Shown here piece by piece: positions 56,501 to 64,000 of a stretch of 64,000 nt of DNA. The position numbers and the translations under genes are program-made. Below the pieces are notes generated by a model that saw nothing but the letters and a program-made list of their open reading frames with translations, made no database searches and was not told the DNA's origin. Within the stretch, counting starts at the first letter, position 1. Each line of letters begins with the position of its first letter. Source of the DNA: Emergomyces orientalis (lineage: Eukaryota; Ascomycota; Eurotiomycetes; Onygenales; Ajellomycetaceae); assembly GCA_002110485.1 (NCBI GenBank), contig MOWL01000045.1:186001-250000 (forward strand), given 5' to 3'.

Positions 56501-59500
56501 ATGGCGAACAATAACAGATTGCTGGCTCCCCCAATACTCATCAATACTTCGGTATGTTGGCGCCCGGCCTCATGATTTTTATGTGTGGATGCGATACTGA
56601 CATGTAGCCAAAGCAATCCGACACGTCAAGTTCAGATTCGAGATATAGCCATGATGATGCTATCTCGATAGATCGACCCACGTCACGGAATAACGATGGC
56701 TCACTCCTCGTCCCCAACAGCCCCGGCTCCATTGATGGAGAGACCCTCCGTTCACGTTCTGGCTCGTTTCTTTCAAATGTCGAGACACTGAGATCCAGAG
56801 CTGGATCAACGACCTACTTGAACTCAACGCCAGAGAAAGGGGGAGCCGACTACGATGACGTGCCATTATCAGAAGCTCTGAATCCAGATCAGAGAAACAT
56901 CAAAGATTTCCAAGTGGATAATAACCCATTCGCTTTTTCGCCTGGTCAGCTGAATAAAATGCTGAATCCCAAGTCCCTCAAAGCATTCGCAGCGCTTGGG
57001 GGCATGCGGGGCTTGGAGCGCGGGCTACGAACGGATTTGACAGCGGGATTGTCGATTGATGAAAGCAAACTAGAAGGAACGGTTACTTTTGAAGAAGCCA
57101 CCAAACAGTTTTCTTCGGGCAAACATCCAGAGGGGAAGCGCGAATTGGCGAAAATGCCCACTGAGTCTGGATTTTCGGTTCAATCGCAGTTTATAGATCG
57201 GCTGCGAGTTTATCAGTCCAATAAATTACCGGAAAGGCAGGCGGATGGGTTTCTGATTCTTCTTTGGAGAGCTTATAATGACAAAATCATTATACTACTC
57301 ACTATTGCTGCTGTGGTCTCCCTTTCCCTGGGCCTCTACGAGACGTTTAGTGGAGGATCACAGGTTGACTGGATTGAAGGTGTTGCGATTTGCGTTGCGA
57401 TTCTAATTGTCACCATTGTCACGGCTGCGAATGACTGGCAGAAGGAGAGACAGTTCGTCCAACTGAACAGGAGGGTTCGTATTCTCTACTTCCCCTATAT
57501 TCATATATATATTATATTTTCAAGGACTTGATACTGACAAACCAGCAGAAAAACGACCGCCAAATCAAAGTTATCCGTTCCGGAAAATCAGTCATGGTCT
57601 CAATTCACGATATCACAGTGGGCGATATCCTTCACCTGGAGCCCGGCGATGCGATCCCAGCGGATGGTGTTTTCCTTACAGGCCACGGTGTCAAATGCGA
57701 TGAATCATCCGCGACTGGAGAATCGGACCAAATGAAGAAAACCCCTGGGGAAGAAGTATGGCAGCGCATCATGGATGGTACAGCCACAAAGAAACTCGAT
57801 CCATTTATTATTTCTGGAAGCAAAGTTCTTGAAGGAGTCGGTACCTATCTCGTCACTAGCGTTGGGCCTAATTCTACCTACGGCAAAATTATGATCTCAC
57901 TGCAAACCCCTAACGATCCCACACCTCTCCAAGTTAAGCTTGGAAGACTTGCGAATTGGATTGGCGGTCTTGGAACTGCGTAAGTGATGTCACATACTCC
58001 AGCCTCCAATTTTGATAGTGAGGCTTTTTGCTAACAATTTATGTATAGTGCGGCTGTTACTTTGTTTACGATCCTTCTCATTCGTTTCCTTGTCCAACTC
58101 CCTGACAATCCGGGAACTGCGGCACACAAAGGCAAAGAATTCCTACATATTTTAATCGTCGCTGTCACAGTTATTGTTGTTGCAATTCCAGGTATGCATT
58201 TATTCAATACAGTTCCAACTTAAATCAGAAGCTGTTTTCTAATGTTCATATGCTAGAGGGCCTTCCGTTGGCTGTCACCTTAGCCCTGGCATTCGCCACG
58301 AAGCGCATGGTTAAGGAAAATAACCTTGTCCGCATCCTACGTGCCTGCGAAACAATGGGAAATGCGACTGTTATCTGCTCGGACAAGACCGGCACTCTCA
58401 CTCAGAACAAAATGACGGTTGTGGCAGGAACTGTTGGTATCGACACCAGTTTCGACCAGGCTTCAGATGATGGCGAAGGAGTTTCAAACATGGCAGAGAA
58501 GCTCAAGAGCTTTCCTACCACAGTTAAAGATCTCCTCGTCAAAGGCATTGCTCTGAATTCGACTGCGTTCGAAGGCGAAGAAAACGGCCAACGAGTGTTT
58601 ATTGGAAGCAAAACAGAGGTTGCTATGCTAAACCTTGTGCAGAACTATCTTGGATTGGTAAATGTGGCCGAGGAGCGTTCCAATGCTGAGGTCGTTCAAC
58701 TCATTCCCTTCGACTCTACACGTAAGTGTATGGGTGTCGTCGTCCGTCAGCCATCCGGAGAATATCGTCTTCACATCAAGGGCGCTGCGGAAATTCTGTT
58801 GGGTCAATCCAGCAGGGTAATTTCGATCACCTCGGATAACCGATATACGCTTGAAACACTCTCCGAGAGTTCGCAAAATATGATACTTGACACTATTGAA
58901 ACCTACTCGAAGCGTTCTCTTCGGAACATCGGCATGGTCTACAAGGATTTCGAATCGTGGCCACCGGCTGGTGCGAAGACAATGGAAGATGAGAGTACCA
59001 TGGCTGACTTCAATGATATCTTTCATGATATGAACTGGGTTGGCGTCGTTGGCATTCAAGATCCACTGAGACCTGAGGTTCCCGCTGCTATTCAGAAGTG
59101 CAATATGGCCGGAGTTTCCGTGAAAATGGTTACAGGTACGTATTTCACCTTTATTTATTTTAATTCTAACTTGTCATTTGGTCAACAGAAGTTAATACTA
59201 ATTATCCTGGATTGCAGGTGACAATATTACGACGGCCATTGCTATCGCCACGGAATGCGGCATCAAGACTCCAGAAGGCATCGCGATGGAAGGTCCCAAG
59301 TTTCGACAACTCTCGGATGAGGAGATGGACAAAATTCTTCCAAATCTGCAAGTTCTGGCTCGTTCTTCCCCGGAAGACAAGAGAATTCTGGTCGCACGAC
59401 TCAAACATCTCGGGGAGACTGTCGCTGTTACTGGTGATGGAACCAACGACGGACCCGCTCTCAAGACCGCTGATGTGGGATTCTCCATGGGTATTGCGGG

Positions 59501-60509
59501 TACAGAGGTTGCCAAAGAAGCCAGTTCGATTATTCTCCTGGACGATAACTTCAAGTCCATCGTCACTGCCATCTCCTGGGGACGAGCAGTAAACGACGCC
59601 GTTGCAAAGTTCCTTCAGTTCCAGATTACGGTCAACATTACTGCCGTTTGTCTGACGTTCGTGTCTTCCGTCTCGAACAGCAATAACGAGAGTGTATTGA
59701 AACCAGTACAATTGCTATGGGTTAATCTCATTATGGACACCTTCGCCGCATTGGCACTCGCTACTGATGCACCTACAGAGAAAATTTTAGATCGAAAACC
59801 CACACCGAAATCTGCACCCCTCTTCACAACAACAATGTGGAAAATGATCATTGGACAAACCATCTACCAACTCGCTGTGACTTACACCCTCTACTTCGGC
59901 GGCGCCCGCATCCTCAACTACGACACCAGTGACCCGATCGTCAAGGAAGAACTCAACACAATCGTCTTCAACACCTTCGTCTGGATGCAGATCTTTAACG
60001 AATTCAACAACCGCCGCCTCGACAACAACTTCAATATCTTCGAGGGAATCCTCAAGAACTACTACTTCATCGGGATCAACTGTATCATGTTCGGCGGCCA
60101 GGTCATGATCATCTTCATCGGCGGCTCCGCGCTTTCCGTACGGCCCATTGATGGCATCCAGTGGCTCATCTGCATCATCTGCGCCATCCTGTGCATACCT
60201 TTTGCCGTCCTAATCCGCTGCTTCCCCGATCCCTGGTTCAAGGTTATCTTCGATGGCGTTGTGGGCATGATATCTACCGTCTGGAGGCCTATTAACAAGG
60301 GACTCAGTGTTGTGTTTTCTCCAGTCGGGAAGGGATTCCGTGCCATGGGCCGTTTCTTCTCACGGATGTCATCGAAGATCTCCGGACAGAAAGCTCCGGC
60401 GGCTGAAGCGGAGCAGGATGAGGAGGCTGCTGCTGGTTCGGAAACCAAAGCCCCTCCGGTGGCCGCGTCGAATGTCGCTGTTCCTGCGATCACGCTCTCT
60501 GGCAGCTAA
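56501..60509 (+). CDS. PMC1: P-type Ca2+ ATPase, PMC1/PMCA type
   Basis: Exons 56501-56551, 56608-57474, 57549-57979, 58049-58191, 58257-59135 and 59218-60509 encode 1220 aa. P2B-type calcium pump moving Ca2+ from cytosol, in fungi usually into the vacuole. Actuator motif DESSATGESDQ; transmembrane 4 with VVVAIPEGLPLAVTLALAFA; phosphorylation site CSDKTGTLTQNKMT with Asp540; nucleotide-binding FIGSKTEVAMLNLV; hinge VAVTGDGTNDGPALKTADVG; LLWVNLIMDTFAALALATD in the C-terminal membrane part. The N-terminus (about residues 1-100) is Ser-rich and the C-terminus is Ala/Glu/Pro-rich. I see no obvious calmodulin-binding helix at the C-terminus, as in yeast Pmc1. All intron phases close. The first ATG after the pyrimidine-rich leader is used. 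Confidence 0.96.
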
Positions 60510-61243
60510 GCCCTGACTAATTCGTTTCTTATTGTTTGTTTTTATATTGCCCTTGCCCCACTGGGCGATTACTTTTGATATTTAGCGTTGGTTGTATCAT
60601 TATTTGGCTTGGTATTGGTTTACCATTTTTTGTTGGATATTGCCGTTATTTCACCGTTATAGATCTCTCTCATTGCATAGCGGCGGCGCTATTGGGATTT
60701 TTCCTTCTGTTTTTGGGCTCCTGTTTACAACATTCTTGGAAAGCATGTGGTCTACTCTCCTTTTCGTTGACTCCAAAGGTTTTGGGATATTATATATAAA
60801 CAAAATTACTACCGCTCATAGGTGAAATGAAAATGGAAACGAATTTCGAAATGCAATATCCATGACATTGATTAAAATATTATAATTGAAAATTATGCGT
60901 GGTTCGAATATCTAGAAAATGCAATTTCCTGTTGCAAGTTGCGTGTTCGGTTTGGCAGGGGCTTGGCAAATCACCACCCCCTAGCGCGGCCTCCACCTTC
61001 CCTCCAGGTTACCAACGTTCCTCCGCTATCAATATCACGTTACCACCATATATCTATCTCACCTTATTATCCAAAACAACCACCCCCCGATTTCATTCAA
61101 TAGTACCATTCTCTACCTACACATAATATAAAGACCGATCAACTGACCACCAACGCGGTGGAAACCACTCGACACGCCCCCGCGGACACAGCCCCCCAAA
61201 ACCCCCACCTAACCTGTACCATCCCACCAACACCAACGACACA
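60510..61243. other. intergenic between ATPase and ARPC5 genes
   Basis: T-rich 3' region of the ATPase, then the ARPC5 promoter, which becomes C/A-rich in the last 200 bases. GGTTCGAATATC near 60901 looks like a tRNA B-box, but no tRNA can be folded around it. Confidence 0.5.
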
Positions 61244-61971
61244 ATGTCCCTCATAAACTACCGCACCGTCGACGTTGATATCATCGATCCAGATTCCTCC
61301 GTAAACTTCCCCCTAGAGACTCTTTTACCGGGCAACCTTCCCCCCCCGAAACCTCCAGCACCGCGGCCAGCATTGGCTCACAAGTCCGCCAGCTGCTCCG
61401 GTCTGGCGACTCGGAGGGGGCGTTGCGCCATGTACTTGACACAGCACCGTTGAGTGGCGATGATAGGGCGAAAGAGGTGCATTTAGCTACCGTTGTGGAG
61501 GTGTTGGGGGGCATAAGACAGGGGGAGATGACGAGGGTGCTTGAGGGCGTTTGCGCTGGGGAGGGGGGAGCGGAGAGGGGGGATTGTTTGATGAAGTACT
61601 TGTGAGTGTTGCTTCTAACTTTCGTTCTGTGTTTAAAGTTATCTTTTGTGTGTTTGGTTGGGGTTGTGGGGATTGAGGAGTTTATCGAATACGTCCTCCT
61701 GCTTCGACATCCAATTTTTACAATACTGACGTTTTATGTCCAATGTAGATATAAAGGGATGGCTGCGCAATCATCCGGGAGCGTCTCACCGTCGAAGAAG
61801 ACATCGCTATCGCCACAGAGTACGGGGTTTTCGCAAATACAAGGGCGAAACCTTGGGGAAGGAGGTGGCGGACAGCAGATGAGCGTGTTGCTGAGCTGGC
61901 ATGAGAAATTAGTTGATATTGTAGGGGTTGGCTCGATTGCCCGTGTCTTGACGGATCGGAGGACGGTTTGA
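61244..61971 (+). CDS. ARPC5: Arp2/3 complex subunit 5 (ARPC5/Arc15), with an apparent 1-base frameshift
   Basis: Actin-nucleating Arp2/3 complex 16-kDa subunit. Exon 1 (61244-61601) begins MSLINYRTVDVDIIDPDSSV then NFPLETLLPGNLPPP. The frame then has to change to continue ETSSTAASIGSQVRQLLRSG, DSEGALRHVLDTAP and HLATVVEVLGGIRQGEMTRV. The change falls in a run of eight C (61340-61347); nine would keep frame. Exon 2 (61749-61971, after a GTGAGT donor and TAG acceptor) gives LYKGMAAQSSGSVSPSKKTS, STGFSQIQGRNLGEGGGGQQ, MSVLLSWHEKLVDIVGVGSI and ends RVLTDRRTV. With one extra base the total is 582 nt (193 aa), the usual size, so a homopolymer sequencing error is more likely than a null allele of this core gene. 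Confidence 0.9.
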
Positions 61972-62195
61972 ATGAATATAACAAGAGAAAAAGGCTATTC
62001 TGAAATGGTGATAATGGATGTTATTTTGATATTTACAGAAACGGTGGCTATGTTACAAAGCTGCTGTTTAAGCAGCCATTACTTTAAATATAGATCTCAG
62101 TGCGAAGTATCGCTAGTGCTCGCGGAATTTTCCATTACTAGCCAATTGCTCAAGATAAGAACCACTTGAGGGCAAAACCAAGCGTTCTTGAGTTT

Positions 62196-63441
62196 TCATC
62201 GTTGCTCAAAATCCCCTCTTCCAAGTATATCCTTCAGATTAACCTCTCCGCTTCCACGGGCCAACGGCTGCTTCTGTCCTGCTCCTTCTTTCCATCCAAT
62301 CATATATATCAGCCTGAACGTAGCAGGGATCCCTTCCTTTCCATCCTCCCCATGTAGCTCCCTATATATAGCATCACAAGCCAACAAAACATCCCTTGAT
62401 ATCGGTCCCGCCTCCCGTCGCAGAATCGCATTACTCTCTCCCATCGCCTGTAAATCGGTCATCAAGGCAAACGTATCTGGATACTCCACCACAATATCTT
62501 CTACGTCAACCGTGAGCAGTTTAAAGCCAGCTTTGCCCAACAAACCCCCCACATCCCGCACGTCAGCTAAAGGGGAAATATGTGGGCTCACTCCTCCGCG
62601 CCGTTCAAGGTCAGCTAGCTGCAACGATGTGCGTAACTCGAAGAGTGTATCGCCGCCGAACATTGCGGCGATGAAAGGGCTGTCTGGTTTTAAGATATGG
62701 TTTACTTGGCTGAGGAGGGAAGGGAGGTCGTTTATCCAATGGATCGAGAGGGAGGAGAGGACTGCGTCAAAGGTGTTGGGTTCGAAGGGGAGAGATTCTA
62801 GAGTGGGAACCACTTGGCGTGTAATGTTCAGCTGGGAGTTAAAAGGGAGGTCTTCATCGCGATGTAAGAGAGATGGGGATTCGTCGATGCATGTTAGCGT
62901 TGAAATTCGATTTGCGATAGTGGGATGCGGAGATGATGACGGTGCTGTTGAAGATGGATCCTGCTCTTTCTCCTGCTCCTGTGGTTCTCCGTCTTCTCCT
63001 TGCTCTTGTTCCGGGGGAGGGACTGGCTGTGTGAGTGCTTTCGCGATGTTGCAACTGTTTGCGCCAAGATCTAAAACGTTGGGGAAGTGTCGGTTGATAT
63101 CCTAGCCAAACAGTGTAAAGATTAGCCATTGGAATTTTTCCCTTATGTATACGGTAATTGACGGCATAAAGCTTCCGGGCGGGAAGAAAAGTAATAGTTT
63201 TCCATACAAGTAGACGTTCGCTCAGGCGAAACGCGACCTCGTCTTTAAGATAGTCAACCTTGCGACTTAGCTCGACGTTTCTCCCCGCCCGCTCCTTTTG
63301 CAGGAGTTTCGCCCTACGGTTGAAAACTTCTAGAGTTGGCGCTCCTGGAGCCTGAACGGCATAGCTTCTTGTAGCTGCGCATATATGCTGCCGAAAAAGA
63401 AGAGGCTTTGGGAGCCTGGGGCGGAGAGGCATTGGGTTCAT
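62196..63441 (-). CDS. NDUFAF5: NDUFAF5-like complex I assembly methyltransferase-fold protein
   Basis: Exons 63441-63208 and 63101-62196 give 379 aa. Mitochondrial factor related to NDUFAF5, which hydroxylates an arginine of the NDUFS7 subunit during complex I assembly. The N-terminus MNPMPLRPRLPKPLLFRQHI is a basic presequence, followed by LEVFNRRAKLLQKERA. SAM-binding motif I is VLDLGANSCNIAKAL, after DINRHFPN. An acidic/Gln-rich insert (EQEQGEDGEPQEQEKEQ) follows. Then ESLPFEPNTFDAVLSSLSIH, WINDLPSLLSQVNHILKPD, FIAAMFGGDTLFELRTSLQL and ISPLADVRDVGGLLGKAGF are classic for the family. The GTATGG donor at 63207 and TAG acceptor at 63102 are in phase 0. Conserved among filamentous fungi that, unlike yeast, keep complex I. 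Confidence 0.93.
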
Positions 63442-64000
63442 GCAATTGTTCCTTTGGAAACGGAGGCGGAAAGAGAGTGACGAACAGAGCTTGTTATGTA
63501 AAAGAGACCATAAGAACACTTGTATAAATTGTTACTCTATGTAATTGACGTGAATAATGAAGAGAAAGAAATGAAAGGCTGTTTTATTTCGCTGCGGCGT
63601 TCTTTTGGTGACGTCGTTAGTGATTGAAGTTTGTTGCTCGTTTTCTGGCAGCCACAAGAACAAGCACCAACACCACCACCACACATCTCAACATCAAATG
63701 ACAGAACAAGGGAGATCTCAGTACCACCACAACAGTTCTACAATTCCACTGTGAGGAATTAAATGCTGATCCTCATTTCGCCCAGCTTCCTAGAAACCCA
63801 CACTCCCTAATTTAACGGCGGTCTATTCGATTTTTGCGGGCGCTGCACGCAATCCCCATCGACAACAAACTCCGGTTCCCCTCTACGTTGAGACAGTGGA
63901 AGCCATCGTAATTGATGAATGGACGGAATCGATCGGGATATATACGCGTAATAATTCAATTGGATTTAAACACACTTAATCTGCACCAGGCAGAATCCAG
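63442..64000. other. intergenic upstream of NDUFAF5-like gene
   Basis: Promoter region of the minus-strand gene, extending to the window edge. A CAACACCACCACC repeat near 63663-63686. No second gene is supported. Confidence 0.45.

Noticed and set aside
60890..60920. GGTTCGAAT resembling a tRNA B-box
   Set aside because: No matching A-box, acceptor stem or anticodon arm around it.
62188..63105. 305-codon plus-strand frame
   Set aside because: Antisense shadow of the NDUFAF5-like gene.

Overview
The window is nuclear DNA of a filamentous ascomycete (Pezizomycotina). Genes carry short spliceosomal introns with GTAAGT/GTATGT-type donors and CTAAC/CTGAC-type branch sites. The recognisable proteins are fungal: PacC, an FHA-forkhead factor, an ING/PHD protein, a fungal metallothionein, EB1, a PMC1-type Ca2+ ATPase, ARPC5 and NDUFAF5. 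Long low-complexity intergenic DNA and a RIP-like mutation pattern in one element would fit Eurotiomycetes, perhaps Onygenales. That placement is an inference from remembered homologues, not a measurement. I rebuilt exon structures by hand from reading frame, splice sites and family knowledge.

Layout: 0.15-2.7 kb pacC (+). 5.6-8.1 kb FHA/forkhead factor (+), with a small last exon hidden behind an apparent stop. 9.55-10.15 kb a TA-flanked inverted-repeat element. 10.9-13.4 kb zinc metalloprotease-jacalin protein (+), convergent with a Gfd2-like DEDDh exonuclease (-, 13.9-16.4). 17.3-19.9 kb ING/PHD protein (+). 20.75-21.05 kb metallothionein (+). 22.7-24.7 kb single-pass Ser/Thr/Pro-rich membrane protein (-).

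From about 24.8 to 38.5 kb the window looks accessory: AT-rich spacers, a frameshifted alpha/beta-hydrolase relic (27.85-28.4), a diverged inverted repeat pair (28.92/33.44 kb) around a three-exon secreted-protein gene (-, 30.6-31.7), a small palindromic element, a decayed HNH-endonuclease gene (33.75-34.58) and an intact orphan caspase-like gene (-, 35.2-36.6).

Housekeeping content resumes with EB1 (-, six exons, 38.5-40.3), an F-box/WD40 protein (-, 42.7-45.1), an unidentified decayed coding relic (-, about 48.1-49.4), a Gfo/Idh/MocA oxidoreductase (+, 50.5-52.2), a PMC1-type Ca2+ ATPase (+, 56.5-60.5), ARPC5 (+, 61.2-62.0, with an apparent one-base homopolymer deletion) and NDUFAF5 (-, 62.2-63.4).

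The genes do not form one pathway. They mix ambient pH regulation, cell-cycle transcription, chromatin acetylation, metal and calcium homeostasis, cytoskeleton (EB1, Arp2/3), ubiquitin ligase adaptor and respiratory complex I assembly. The most unusual part is the 28-37 kb island, where a caspase-like protein lies beside the wreck of an HNH nuclease gene and a secreted protein gene bracketed by inverted repeats.
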